In this document: positions 42,590 to 51,875 of the stretch, piece by piece
How the letters are laid out: every line of letters begins with the position of its first letter
Numbering within the stretch: position 1 is the first letter of the stretch
NCBI GenBank assembly: GCA_036382855.1
Contig: DASVPO010000008.1
Location: 310,001 to 374,000 of the forward strand
Length of the DNA stretch: 64,000 nt
Direction: 5' to 3'
Source of the DNA: DASVTR01 sp036382855
GTDB taxonomy: Bacteria > Acidobacteriota > Blastocatellia > Pyrinomonadales > Pyrinomonadaceae
Program-made: the position numbers and the translations under genes
The notes under the pieces: model-generated
Seen by the model: the letters and a program-made list of their open reading frames with translations, nothing else
Database searches by the model: none
What the model was told of the DNA's origin: nothing

Positions 42590-43456
42590 TTGTCCGAGCA
42601 ATTAAACTATCGTTATCTGGTAGATCCGGCGGAGGCGCGCGCAGCGCTCGACGCTCTGCAAAGCGAGCCCATCGTCGGCCTCGATACGGAAACATACTGG
42701 GACGCTTCCGCGAATCATTCGCGCGTCTCGCTCGTACAGGTTGCCCCGCGCGCGGGCGAGACAATCGTCATAGACTTGATGACGGTTGACGTGTCGTTGC
42801 TCAAGCCGCTGGTGGAATCGCCTGAGATAGTGATGGTTGCGCACAACGCGCGATTTGATGAAGGGATGTTAATCGGAGCCGGATTGAAGCCCGCTGCTTT
42901 CGTTGACACGCTGCGACTGGCGCGCTCCGCTCTTCGCTTGCCGTCCTACAGTCTGGCCGGAGTCTCTGCACATCTTCTGGGCATCGAGCTGGACAAGAGC
43001 TTTCAGAAATCTAACTGGCGCAGGCGTCCGCTGACACGCGCCCAACTCGATTATGCCGCCACGGACGCGCGCGTCACCCTACAGGTTTACGACGAACTGG
43101 AACGTATCCTGACGGAGCAGGGGAAATTTCCGGGCGCGCTTCGCGCCGCCACGCTCACGCCCTCCAGCGGCGAGGCCCGCACGCCCAGAAAACGCAGAGT
43201 GCCGCAACCCCCGCCGCGTCCTTTAACTGACGAAGAGCGCCGGATAGTAACGCAGTTAAAAAAGTGGAGACTCGAAAAATCCTTCAGCGAGCATGTTCCA
43301 GCCTACATGATTTGCCCAGACAAGACCCTCGAACACCTCGCAATGGAACGACCCAACTCGCTCGAAGCCCTCAACGCCATACACGGCCTCGGCGCTTCCA
43401 AGATTGCCAGATTCGGAGACGAACTGCTCGAAGCGTTGCGCGCCATCACAGGTTAA
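42590..43456 (+). CDS. rnd: Ribonuclease D-like 3'-5' exonuclease
   Basis: The 288-residue protein has a DEDDy exonuclease domain: Asp32-T-Glu34-T in the first motif, H-N-A-R-F-D-E-G-M in the second, and Y-A-A-T-D-A-R-V in the third (Tyr and Asp). A Lys/Arg/Pro-rich linker (about 195-210) leads to a C-terminal HRDC domain (about 212-286). By family knowledge RNase D trims the 3' ends of tRNA precursors. Length is shorter than E. coli RNase D (about 375), having one HRDC domain. No ATG is available near the conserved start; the TTG start is chosen since it begins the conserved domain correctly. Confidence 0.9.
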   Translation: MSEQLNYRYLVDPAEARAALDALQSEPIVGLDTETYWDASANHSRVSLVQVAPRAGETIVIDLMTVDVSLLKPLVESPEIVMVAHNARFDEGMLIGAGLKPAAFVDTLRLARSALRLPSYSLAGVSAHLLGIELDKSFQKSNWRRRPLTRAQLDYAATDARVTLQVYDELERILTEQGKFPGALRAATLTPSSGEARTPRKRRVPQPPPRPLTDEERRIVTQLKKWRLEKSFSEHVPAYMICPDKTLEHLAMERPNSLEALNAIHGLGASKIARFGDELLEALRAITG

Positions 43457-43498
43457 TTAACAATTCCGACCATCAACTTGCTCAAGTTTCCAGACCGC

Positions 43499-45592
43499 TC
43501 AAGATGCGCTGGCGGCATCGCTCGCCGTTTGCGAAGCAAGCTGTGCTGCCAACTCCGCGGGCGTTGTCACAGGCTGCTGGCACGTATAATGCTCGCAGAC
43601 GTAGGCCGTCGCCGCGCCGTTGACCATCGGGCGCTCGCGCAGCAGCGGAACGAGTCCGGCCGCCGCCGTATCATTCTCTTCAGCCTGCGCGACGACCTTG
43701 TTTGGCAGATAGCGTTTCCACACCTCGCGCGTGAGAGCAGCGGTCGCAGCGTCTTCGCGTGGGCCAACGATGGCTATCTCCTTCGGTGATGAAAGGTAGA
43801 AATCGAGCGCCGCTAAGAGACGCCCGAAGGCCGACGGATAACGCGTTAGCTGGTTGCGCAGCAGCCGGAAGATTGTGACGGCCTGACGGCTGTAATCTTC
43901 ATTGCCGGTCAGGACAGACAGTTTGAGCAACACTTCGGCGGCGACCGAATTGCCCGAAGGAGTCGCATTGTCCATAAAATCCTTCGAGCGGACGATCAAT
44001 TCTTCGTGGCTTCTGCCGGTGTAGAAGTAGCCGCCCTCCTGCTCGTCCCAGAATTCATCGTTCATTGTGTCTGCGAGCGTCTTTGCTTCGCGCAGCCAGC
44101 TTAGCTCGCCCGTCGCTTCATAGAGTGCGACGAGGCCGTCAATGTAGAAAGCGTAGTCTTCCAGATAAGCGTTGAGCTTCGCCTGCCCGTCTTTGTACGT
44201 GCGCAGGAGCAACCCATCACGACGCAGATTTTCGAGGACGAAACGCGCGTTGTTTTTCGCCGTCTCAAGATAATCGCGGCGCTCAAGAATCACGGACGCT
44301 TCAGCGAAAGCGGCCAGCATTAGTCCGTTCCAGGCCGTTAGAACCTTCTCATCACGACCGGGCTTAATGCGCCGCTCGCGCAGCGTGAAGAGTTCGCGAC
44401 GACCGAGCGCCAATGCCTCCTTGAGACGCTCGACGCTGACGCCTGACGCCTGTGCAACTTCCTCCGCGGAGCGCTTGACGTTGAGGATATTCTGTCCTTC
44501 AAAGTTGCCGCCCGCCGTCACATCGTAATAGGCACAAAAGAGAGCGCCATTTTCTTCGCCGAGAGTTTCTTTGATTTCGTCAATTGACCAGACGAAAAAC
44601 TTGCCTTCGTGGCCTTCGGAGTCTGCATCCTGCGTGGAGTAGAAGCCGCCGCGCTCGTCCGTCATCTCTCTTGTGACGTAATCAAGCGTCTCTTCCGCGA
44701 TGCGACGATAAAAGTCGTCGTTTGTCAACTGGTAAACGTGCAGGTAAAGGCGCGCGAGCAAAGCGTTGTCGTAGAGCATCTTCTCAAAGTGTGGGACGAG
44801 CCACTTTGCGTCCGTCGAATAACGATGAAAGCCGCCGCCCAGTTGGTCGTACATCCCACCCTCGGCCATCCGGCGGCATGTATGCTCGACCATCTTCAGT
44901 GCATCTGCCTGCCCGTTGCGATGATAGACGCGCAGCAGGAAGTCGAGATTCATCGGCGCGGGGAATTTCGGCGCGCTGCCGAAGCCGCCATAGGACGCAT
45001 CGTAGTTGCGCGCGATGCCACGGTAGGCTCCGTCGAGAAGTTCAACTGAAATCGCTTCGCTTGATTGACGCGCCTGGCCCAGGCGCTGAAGCTCTCCCAG
45101 CATGGAGACGGCCGACTGCGTAATCTCATCTGGCTTCGAGCGATAAGCCTCTGCGACGCCCATAAGGACGCGCGGAAAGCCGGGCATGTTGTAGCGGTCA
45201 ACGGGAGGATAGTATGTGCCGCCATAAAAGGGGACGCCTTCGGGCGTGAGGAAGACGGTCATCGGCCAGCCGCCGTGTCCCGTCATCATCTGCACGGCGT
45301 TCATGTAGATCTGGTCCAGGTCTGGACGCTCCTCCCTGTCCACCTTGATGTTGATGAAATTCTCATTCATCAGGCGCGCAATCTCTTCATTCTCGAAAGA
45401 CTCATGCTCCATCACGTGACACCAGTGGCACGCGGAGTAGCCTATACTGAGCAGCACGGGCTTGTTCTCGCTGCGCGCACGCTCGAAAGCTTCTTCGCTC
45501 CACGGATACCAGTCAACAGGGTTATGAGCATGCTGTAAAAGATACGGGCTGGTCTCTTTAGCGAGCCGGTTTGTGTGTTTATGCGCCGTCAT
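43499..45592 (-). CDS. YyaL/DUF255-type thioredoxin-domain protein
   Basis: The 697-residue protein has the DUF255 thioredoxin-like N-terminus: N-P-V-D-W-Y-P-W near 24-31, the redox motif Cys55-H-W-Cys58-H, and G-G-W-P-M-T-V-F-L-T-P near 107-117. The remaining 500 residues form an alpha/alpha-barrel like glycosidases and mannose isomerases. The family includes bacterial YyaL and mammalian SPATA20; its reaction is unknown. Length matches the family. No ribosome site is obvious before the ATG. It is convergent with RNase D, 42 bases apart. Confidence 0.9.
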   Translation of the reverse strand: MTAHKHTNRLAKETSPYLLQHAHNPVDWYPWSEEAFERARSENKPVLLSIGYSACHWCHVMEHESFENEEIARLMNENFINIKVDREERPDLDQIYMNAVQMMTGHGGWPMTVFLTPEGVPFYGGTYYPPVDRYNMPGFPRVLMGVAEAYRSKPDEITQSAVSMLGELQRLGQARQSSEAISVELLDGAYRGIARNYDASYGGFGSAPKFPAPMNLDFLLRVYHRNGQADALKMVEHTCRRMAEGGMYDQLGGGFHRYSTDAKWLVPHFEKMLYDNALLARLYLHVYQLTNDDFYRRIAEETLDYVTREMTDERGGFYSTQDADSEGHEGKFFVWSIDEIKETLGEENGALFCAYYDVTAGGNFEGQNILNVKRSAEEVAQASGVSVERLKEALALGRRELFTLRERRIKPGRDEKVLTAWNGLMLAAFAEASVILERRDYLETAKNNARFVLENLRRDGLLLRTYKDGQAKLNAYLEDYAFYIDGLVALYEATGELSWLREAKTLADTMNDEFWDEQEGGYFYTGRSHEELIVRSKDFMDNATPSGNSVAAEVLLKLSVLTGNEDYSRQAVTIFRLLRNQLTRYPSAFGRLLAALDFYLSSPKEIAIVGPREDAATAALTREVWKRYLPNKVVAQAEENDTAAAGLVPLLRERPMVNGAATAYVCEHYTCQQPVTTPAELAAQLASQTASDAASAS

Positions 45593-45667
45593 TTCTTCCC
45601 CCCTTTTTCTCGTGTTTGCTTTATTCTACACTTGCCTTGGCCTGAGCGCCTAAACCACCTTCAAGAG

Positions 45668-47980
45668 CTATCCGCCGGGGTTGAACCAGTAGGGTGTCTT
45701 CTTAGCCCATTCGCTCTTCGGATAACGTTTGTGCAGAAGTTGAAATGCTGCTTTTGACCAGCGGCCTGTGTCTTTGTCCGTGCAGCCGTAGCGTGTTGAG
45801 GTGACGGCGATGTGCAGGGCTTCGGGCACACGGGCGTCGTTCGGAGTTCTGTTGGCCCACGCGATGGCCTCGCGGGAGAGATAGTTGGGAGCCGTGCCGA
45901 GTGCCATCAGTTGCGCACGCTCGCGCCGCGCCGACGCCTTTTGAGCTTCACTCAGAAAGGATGGTTCGACTATGGCACGCGATGCGGAACGACTTGACTG
46001 CGCGGGCGATTCTTCAGCGTCTCCGTTTTTATCAACGGGGACGGCGGCTCTCTCTGTTATCTCGCACCACCAGTTGTCTCTGTAGCTGTCGCGCTCATTA
46101 ATGGGCGTCAGCCTATCAAGGCCGGGAACGACCGTCAGATGCAGGCCGGGGAATTTCAGGATAGTGTAAAGCGCAGCCGCTTTTCTGGCAGCGGGCGTTG
46201 TGGCCGACAGGTAATCGTCCAGATATGTTTTTAACTCCGGCGCAAGCGCGGCAGCGATTGGCGCAAGAGCCTTGCCTGTTCCGGCGTCGTCCAGAATTGC
46301 CGCCCGTGTCCAGGCCGCGAGAGCGATTTGCCTGCGTAGATGCGCGGGGAGAGTATGGCTTGAGGCGGCTTCGCGTAGCACAGCGAGTGGAAAGTTTTCG
46401 TTGAAAATCCGTGTCGAATCATCGTCGAACAGGGAACGACCCGCCCATGCTTTTAACTCGTCGTCTTCCTTGACATCAATCGGAACTTCTCTGCCGTCTT
46501 CATCCCAACTAAACGCGGCGGGCTGCCGCTGCGCATACTCTAAAAACTCTTCGAGAGTTGAGGCCAACAACATTCTCTGATGAAGAAATTTGTTGAGGGC
46601 GGAAGCGGGCAGCGCTGCGCGTCTTTGCAGAATCGCGTCGAGCGTGCGCTTTGCGGCAGCGCGATTGCCTTTCTCAAGCTGCAAACGGACGAGATGAAAC
46701 TGCACGGTCGCGAAAGCTGGCGACGATGCCTGGACTCTTTCGGCAGCCGCCATGAGAGCCGTCGTCTTCGCGTGGCTCGCCTTAACCTTTGACAGGGAAG
46801 CGAGCAGCCACGTCACGTCAGTAGTATGTTCCCACTTCTCTACAGCGTGTGCCAGCGAGTCCTTAGTCTCTGCCTGATAGGTAATGAGCCAGTCCGTTAA
46901 GTCATCTTTCGCGGCTGCGTCGAAAGCCTTCTTCGCGTTTTCCTCAAGCGGTTCGTCTGCATCGCCCAGATACTTGTCGAGCAGGATGGTGTAATCCAGA
47001 AGCTCCTGCTTCAATTGTTCGTTGGCCTCCTTCTTCAGGAGAGAGTGGGCCAACTCGCGTATGCGCTCTTCAGGATGCAGGCGCAGCTTGACCATGTTCA
47101 AAAGATTTTGGGCCGACTGGCGAAGCGCGCTCTGGCGTGTTTCAGCCACCACTCTCTTCAACTGTGTTTCGGCTTGAGCCAGAGCCTCCCGGTGATTGGC
47201 TTCCGCGCCGAGGCTTGCTTTGCGAATCAAACTCCGCGCGACTAAATACTGCGCCTGCTCGCGCCAGATGGACGACGAATCGCCCGCTATCTTTTCAAAG
47301 CGGCTTCGCGCCTCGTCGAAATTCATCGCATAAAAATGTGCGGCGGCAATCTGGTAGTTTCTATCGTCCTGAATCAAACGTGGCGTTGAAGCGGAAGCTT
47401 CTTCGGGTATGGACTGCCCGCCCGTGCAGTTTGCAAAAACCTTGTCCTGCGCCTGCGTCCACTCTTTGACCTCTGTGCTCTGCGCTCCAAACTTCGCGAT
47501 ACGCTCTTCCAGGATAGCGGCCGCGTTTCTGAAAGCGTCTGCATGACAATTGAGGAAAAAGTCGTACTGATTCTGAGTTTTGGGACGATAGACACTTATC
47601 TTCGGCTCGTCTTCGTTGCCCGCAGCTTTCTTTCTAGCCGCCAGCCAGACGGCCAACGTGTCTTCTTCCTGCTGCTCTGCACTATTGAAGTCAAGGCGCG
47701 CGTTCCATAAACCAGATAACGCCGCCTGCTCGCGTTCATTGAAGCTAACGCCCTTTATCAAGCGGTAGGCGACGAAGAGATAGGAGCGCGCGTAAGTTGG
47801 TTCGAGCACGCCTATGTCGCCGCCCGCGAATTTGTTGAGCGGAAAATCAGGGTGCTTGTTGTAGGCGAAAATGGCGTATCTGGAAAAGGGGCCGCAGGCC
47901 GATGCCAGACGAAAACTGCCGGCGAGAAAGATTATTGAGACGATAAGGAAGATGAAAGTTTTGGTAAGCGTGTTTCTCAC
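45668..47980 (-). CDS. Large secreted helical-repeat protein
   Basis: I do not recognise this 770-residue protein. It has a signal sequence (hydrophobic core about 9-22) ending L-A-S-A-C, so Cys29 may be a lipid anchor or the +1 residue. The mature part is mostly helical with TPR/Sel1-like amphipathic pairs (A-A-A-H-F-Y-A-M-N-F-D-E-A-R-S-R-F-E-K). The end, L-L-H-K-R-Y-P-K-S-E-W-A, resembles YfiO/TPR assembly-type repeats. The GTG start is preferred because aaaggag lies 6 bases upstream and it overlaps the previous stop as GTGA. It is therefore translationally coupled to the DUF3142 gene and both products are extracytoplasmic. Confidence 0.7.
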   Translation of the reverse strand: MRNTLTKTFIFLIVSIIFLAGSFRLASACGPFSRYAIFAYNKHPDFPLNKFAGGDIGVLEPTYARSYLFVAYRLIKGVSFNEREQAALSGLWNARLDFNSAEQQEEDTLAVWLAARKKAAGNEDEPKISVYRPKTQNQYDFFLNCHADAFRNAAAILEERIAKFGAQSTEVKEWTQAQDKVFANCTGGQSIPEEASASTPRLIQDDRNYQIAAAHFYAMNFDEARSRFEKIAGDSSSIWREQAQYLVARSLIRKASLGAEANHREALAQAETQLKRVVAETRQSALRQSAQNLLNMVKLRLHPEERIRELAHSLLKKEANEQLKQELLDYTILLDKYLGDADEPLEENAKKAFDAAAKDDLTDWLITYQAETKDSLAHAVEKWEHTTDVTWLLASLSKVKASHAKTTALMAAAERVQASSPAFATVQFHLVRLQLEKGNRAAAKRTLDAILQRRAALPASALNKFLHQRMLLASTLEEFLEYAQRQPAAFSWDEDGREVPIDVKEDDELKAWAGRSLFDDDSTRIFNENFPLAVLREAASSHTLPAHLRRQIALAAWTRAAILDDAGTGKALAPIAAALAPELKTYLDDYLSATTPAARKAAALYTILKFPGLHLTVVPGLDRLTPINERDSYRDNWWCEITERAAVPVDKNGDAEESPAQSSRSASRAIVEPSFLSEAQKASARRERAQLMALGTAPNYLSREAIAWANRTPNDARVPEALHIAVTSTRYGCTDKDTGRWSKAAFQLLHKRYPKSEWAKKTPYWFNPGG

Positions 47981-48789
47981 TGCCGACTCCTTTCGAGAGC
48001 GTGGCGTAGGGTTGATTCCGTCCATGGTTGAGAGTTGAAGAGATAAAAGCGACGGTCGGATGAGAGGGAAGCTGCCGGTTGGTCTATCGAGATGCCGACG
48101 CTGGCGCGGCAGAGCGGTGAGCGAAAGTCGCCGCCTGTTTCCAGATAATTGTTGATGCGGTGCTGGTCCACGCCCATGTCGAAAATCATCGGCACGGCCT
48201 CGTCAACGGGTAAGTCGTCCAGCCAATTATCAAAAATGCACCAGGAGGCCAGCGCCGTGATCGAGAGCGGCATTGATTCCGGCATGCGACGCCTGACATC
48301 CTTCAAGAGCGCTCTATAAAATTTGCGCTCGGATTCGGTCGCGTCAAAATCAATTTGCAGCGCAGAGATGTCTGGCTGACGACTGACACGGGCCAGCGCT
48401 CCGGCAAGCTCTGCGCGTTGACGGTCTGACAAAACGGGCGGAGCCTGGCGCGCAGACTCTATGCGAACGACGGCGATGAGCGTCGTCCCTGTTGGGACTT
48501 TGAGCGGTTGAAGGCGCGGGCGTTCGACGAGCGTGTCATTGCGCAGGTAAATGGTGCGGGCCAGAAAAGCGACGCCGACTGCGCGCGGGTCAATGAAGTC
48601 CAGTTGCTCCGGCCTCTCCCACGCCCAGAGGAAGAGTTTTGGATAGGCGTTCATGCGTGAGTTGGGCGGAGAGATGCTGCGGGCGAGTGTGTTTGAGGCG
48701 CGCAAACGCAGGAAGAGAAGCGCCGCGATTGCCAGCAACAGAACGACGCTCAAAAACAGGAGCGCGCGGCTCTTCTTAAAGGGACGCAT
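47977..48789 (-). CDS. DUF3142-family protein, membrane-anchored
   Basis: The 270-residue protein has one N-terminal helix (about 8-28), then a domain matching DUF3142: Y-P-K-L-F-L-W-A-W-E-R-P-E-Q-L near the start, L-Q-I-D-F-D-A-T-E-S-E (about 142-152) and P-L-S-I-T-A-L-A-S-W-C. This resembles a TIM barrel like glycoside hydrolases; the conserved D-F-D could be at the active site. Function is unknown for the family. It is the first gene of a two-gene unit with the helical-repeat protein, with a four-base overlap. Confidence 0.75.
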   Translation of the reverse strand: MRPFKKSRALLFLSVVLLLAIAALLFLRLRASNTLARSISPPNSRMNAYPKLFLWAWERPEQLDFIDPRAVGVAFLARTIYLRNDTLVERPRLQPLKVPTGTTLIAVVRIESARQAPPVLSDRQRAELAGALARVSRQPDISALQIDFDATESERKFYRALLKDVRRRMPESMPLSITALASWCIFDNWLDDLPVDEAVPMIFDMGVDQHRINNYLETGGDFRSPLCRASVGISIDQPAASLSSDRRFYLFNSQPWTESTLRHALERSRQ

Positions 48790-48956
48790 CTATCGCCTCA
48801 CGCGGAAGTTGAATCTTGAAACGGACGCTTCGCAGTTTACAACAGCACGTATGAAACGAGGAAGAATGTTTTGCGTCAACGGGAAAGCTTAACGGCAGAG
48901 GCACGGCTTGAGCATTAAGCGGCTTTCGTGCGCGGCTATGTCATCAAGCGTGGATT

Positions 48957-48965
48957 TGCTATACT
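48957..48965 (+). promoter_or_regulatory. Extended -10 promoter of the ETF-QO gene
   Basis: TGCTATACT combines the extended TGn element with TATACT (five of six to consensus). The bases at the -35 position are not conserved. Transcription would start near 48972, inside the palindrome listed next. Confidence 0.5.
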
Positions 48966-48968
48966 GCG

Positions 48969-48993
48969 AAAAATGAATGGTCATTCATTTTTT
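48969..48993. promoter_or_regulatory. TetR/FadR-like operator palindrome
   Basis: The palindrome has half-sites atgaatg and cattcat with A/T-runs on both sides (core tgaatggtcattca). It resembles operators of TetR-family fatty-acid regulators such as Bacillus FadR. It sits directly after the -10 box, where a bound repressor would block initiation. The gene served, ETF-QO, belongs to fatty-acid oxidation, which supports the reading. Confidence 0.65.
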
Positions 48994-49051
48994 GTCGGCT
49001 GCGATGCCTGCTGGCGGGGCGTGCTGGAAATTTTGTCCGGGAGCAAAGAGC

Positions 49052-50770
49052 GTGGAAAGAGTTGAGCGAGAAGTTCTTGAGATGGATGTCATCTTCGTCG
49101 GCGCGGGGCCTGCGAATTTGAGCGGCGCGCTGCATCTGGCGCGGCTGGTGCGTGAGCATAATGAGGCCATCGAGAGCGGCAAGAGCGAGGGCAAAGCGCT
49201 CGGTGAGATAGAGATTGGCGTCATCGAAAAGGGCGCATACGTCGGCGCGCACATTCTCTCCGGCGCGGTCATGGACCCGCGTGCGCTGAAGGAGTTGATG
49301 CCGGATTTTGAAGAGCAGGGAGCGCCGATTGAGTCGCCAGTCAACGAAGACTTCTTTTTATACCTGACCGAAAAACGCGCGATTCGTTCGCCCATCACGC
49401 CGCCTCCGCTGAAGAATCACGGCTACTACATCGTCGCCTTGAATCGCCTGACGGCGTGGCTCGGAGAAAAATGCGAGGAGGCTGGCGTTAACATTTTTCC
49501 TGAATTTCCGGGCGCGGAAGTTTTGTTTGACGAGCAGGAACATGTCATCGGCGTTCGCACAGGCGACAAGGGGATTGATAAGGAAGGCAAGCGCAAAGCT
49601 AACTTCGAGCCAGGCGTTGACCTGCACGCGAAGGTGACTGTCCTTGGCGAAGGCCCGCGCGGCTCTCTGACAAAGAGCTTGACGCAGCGTCTTAATCTCA
49701 ACGAGGGGCGCGAGCCGCAGGTTTATAGTCTGGGCATCAAAGAGTTGTGGGAGTTGCCGGACGACCGTTATCCTGCGGGCCGTGTGACGCACACGCTCGG
49801 CTATCCGTCCGACGCGCAGACCTACGGCGGCGGCTGGATTTACGGAATGCAGAATCGCATTCTCAATCTGGGCTACGTGACCGGCCTCGATTACCGCGAC
49901 CCGCTGCTCGACCCGCACGCGGAGTTTCAGCGCTTCAAGCAGCATCCTTACATCGCGCGACTTCTGGAGGGCGGCAAGATGATTCGCTACGGAGCGAAGA
50001 CGATTGCCGCTGGCGGTATGTATGCGATGCCGCAGATTTACGCTGACGGCGTGTTGCTCGTCGGCGACTGCGCGGGCTTCCTTAATTCGCAACGCTTAAA
50101 GGGGATTCACTCGGCAATCAAGAGCGGTATGCTCGCAGCGGAAGCCATCTTTGAAGCGCTTCTTGCCGGAGACTACTCCGCGCAAAAACTCAAGCGCTAT
50201 GAAGAACTCGTTAACGAGAGTTGGATTATGACGGAGCTTCGTAAGGTGAGAAACTTTCACGCCAGCTTCCGTCATGGCCGCTGGCTCGGACTCGCCAACG
50301 CAGGCTTACAGTTCATTACAGGCGGCCGCTCCTGGGGCATCTTCGATAGGGCGAGCGCAGAGCCGGGCCACGAAGCGATGGAAAAGCTCTCGGCCTATGG
50401 TTATCGAGGCGACCAGATAGAGCAGCGTTACAACGGTCTGCGCTTCGACGGCAAAATCACGTTCAATAAACTGACGGACGTGTATCACGCGGCGGTCGGT
50501 CACGACGAAGACCAGCCTGTTCACCTGCACGTGCTCGATACAAACATCTGCTCCACGCGCTGCGCCGAAGAATACGGAAATCCCTGCCAGCGTTTTTGTC
50601 CGGCCGCGGTCTACGAAATGGTCGAAGACGGCAGCAACGGCAAACGCCGCCTTCAGATTAACTTCTCAAACTGCGTCCACTGCAAGACCTGCGACATCAT
50701 GGACCCATACCAGATCATTAACTGGGTCACGCCCGAAGGCGGTGGCGGCCCCGATTATAAAGGGATGTAA
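49052..50770 (+). CDS. Electron-transfer flavoprotein-ubiquinone oxidoreductase
   Basis: The 572-residue protein begins with an FAD-binding Rossmann motif (D-V-I-F-V-G-A-G-P-A-N-L-S). It has a central substrate/quinone domain with G-D-C-A-G-F-L-N and G-I-H-S-A-I-K-S-G, and a C-terminal 4Fe-4S site formed by cysteines in C-Q-R-F-C-P-A and C-V-H-C-K-T-C-D-I-M. By family knowledge it moves electrons from ETF, reduced by acyl-CoA dehydrogenases, into the quinone pool. The GTG start follows gggag with good spacing; the ATG at 48977 lies in the operator and the ATG at 49082 is an alternative. ETF genes are not in the window. Confidence 0.95.
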   Translation: MERVEREVLEMDVIFVGAGPANLSGALHLARLVREHNEAIESGKSEGKALGEIEIGVIEKGAYVGAHILSGAVMDPRALKELMPDFEEQGAPIESPVNEDFFLYLTEKRAIRSPITPPPLKNHGYYIVALNRLTAWLGEKCEEAGVNIFPEFPGAEVLFDEQEHVIGVRTGDKGIDKEGKRKANFEPGVDLHAKVTVLGEGPRGSLTKSLTQRLNLNEGREPQVYSLGIKELWELPDDRYPAGRVTHTLGYPSDAQTYGGGWIYGMQNRILNLGYVTGLDYRDPLLDPHAEFQRFKQHPYIARLLEGGKMIRYGAKTIAAGGMYAMPQIYADGVLLVGDCAGFLNSQRLKGIHSAIKSGMLAAEAIFEALLAGDYSAQKLKRYEELVNESWIMTELRKVRNFHASFRHGRWLGLANAGLQFITGGRSWGIFDRASAEPGHEAMEKLSAYGYRGDQIEQRYNGLRFDGKITFNKLTDVYHAAVGHDEDQPVHLHVLDTNICSTRCAEEYGNPCQRFCPAAVYEMVEDGSNGKRRLQINFSNCVHCKTCDIMDPYQIINWVTPEGGGGPDYKGM

Positions 50771-50773
50771 AAA

Positions 50774-50853
50774 AGTGATGAGTAATGAGTGATGAGTGAT
50801 GAGTGAAGAACCTCTTTCTTTTACTCATCACTCATCACTCATCACTCATCACT
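50774..50853. repeat. Heptad inverted repeat, copy C
   Basis: The left arm (50774-50807) is tgatgag/taatgag units beginning 4 bases after the ETF-QO stop. The right arm (50820-50853) is the matching ctcatca/actcatc run. The loop is about 12 bases, pyrimidine-rich. Eight bases separate it from the next ATG, with no Shine-Dalgarno sequence. Confidence 0.9.
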
Positions 50854-50861
50854 GTTTTCGT

Positions 50862-51344
50862 ATGCTTCTGGCTCGCGCCTCACATAAGCTGATAGAGGAG
50901 TTTCATCGTCATTTCGCGGGCGATGAGAGTTTGCGGCTGCCGCCTGTCCATCTTTATAACGGGCGCTTCGCGCGCTGGCTGACGCATACGTTCAATATCG
51001 GCGCTATCACGTTCGGACGCCACGTTTTTATCAAACCTGAACTGACGAGGCGGGAGGCGACGGGACGCTGGACAGCGCCGGCATGGTTGATTGCACATGA
51101 GACGACGCACGTCTTGCAGTATGAGAAAGCAGGCTTCGTTGGTTTCCTCATCTCATACCTGCGCGATTACTGGTGCTGCCTGCGCGTGCAGAAAAGGTGG
51201 GATGCAGTGGCGCGCATGGAAGCCTACCATACGATTAAGGCAGAATGCGCAGCACGCGACGCAGAGGGGGCGTACGCTGCTTGGGCGGAAAAGCAGGCCG
51301 GAGCTATGAAGACGGAAGGCGAAAAGAATGGTTATTCAGTTTGA
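50862..51344 (+). CDS. DUF4157-like putative metallopeptidase
   Basis: The 160-residue product contains one HExxH zinc motif (His79-Glu80-T-T-His83-V-L-Q-Y), typical of DUF4157 and related small peptidases. It is preceded by W-L-I-A and followed by a helix with Y-L-R-D-Y-W. There is no signal peptide, so it acts in the cytoplasm unless exported otherwise. The ATG at 50862 lies just after the repeat; a longer frame (from 50796) would translate through the repeat. Members often accompany phage-like or toxin systems, but no such genes are adjacent here. Confidence 0.75.
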   Translation: MLLARASHKLIEEFHRHFAGDESLRLPPVHLYNGRFARWLTHTFNIGAITFGRHVFIKPELTRREATGRWTAPAWLIAHETTHVLQYEKAGFVGFLISYLRDYWCCLRVQKRWDAVARMEAYHTIKAECAARDAEGAYAAWAEKQAGAMKTEGEKNGYSV

Positions 51345-51395
51345 CTATCCAAGAGGCTGAACAGCCACGCTCTTATCATTCACCCCGGCGCGCCT

Positions 51396-51641
51396 TCATG
51401 CTTCCTCTTGATTCTTGTCTTCCGTAGTGATTGTGAAATGCACTTTGCCGCGCTGCACTTCTTCGAGCGCAACGCGTGTGGCCTTGTGCTTCTGCATGTC
51501 CATGTCAACGCGCGGGCGTGCGCCGCGTTGAAGTTGCTTGCTTCTTTTAGCCGCCACGATAATCAGGCGATACTTCGAGTCCATCTCGACCTGCTCGTTC
51601 TCCTGCTCCGTGTCCTGCTGCTCTTCGATTATTTTTGCCAT
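51396..51641 (-). CDS. rpoZ: RNA polymerase omega subunit
   Basis: The 81-residue protein has the omega signatures D-S-K-Y-R-L-I-I-V-A-A-K-R-S-K-Q-L (about 21-37) and K-A-T-R-V-A-L-E-E-V-Q-R-G-K-V (about 54-68). It stabilises the RNA polymerase beta' subunit. The ATG giving MAKIIEE is chosen over the longer frame from 51665. Its upstream neighbour on the same strand is yicC; gmk, which often sits between them, is absent. Confidence 0.93.
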   Translation of the reverse strand: MAKIIEEQQDTEQENEQVEMDSKYRLIIVAAKRSKQLQRGARPRVDMDMQKHKATRVALEEVQRGKVHFTITTEDKNQEEA

Positions 51642-51875
51642 TTTAGCCTCAGCGGCCCTCCGCATCAGTTTCGTGTATTAAAAGATAGATTTCGCGCTTG
51701 CGCGGGGCGCACGCATTTGTAAACGAAACAGAATAGCCAAGTTTGGGTATAGATTTCAACACGCGGCGAAGCAATGTCGCACTATCTCATCGCTCGAAGG
51801 TGAACTGATGACGCCGAACTTCGAGTGCGACGGACAACGGCTTGCCCTCTCTCATCGCTCAAAGCGCCCGTCAAT

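Noticed and set aside
49358..50092. A 244-residue minus-strand frame in the ETF-QO gene
   Set aside because: The + frame has FAD and iron-sulfur motifs; the antisense frame has none.
50862..51344. Toxin or phage-contractile-system role for the DUF4157-like protein
   Set aside because: No contractile-injection or toxin genes are nearby; the neighbours are metabolic and housekeeping.
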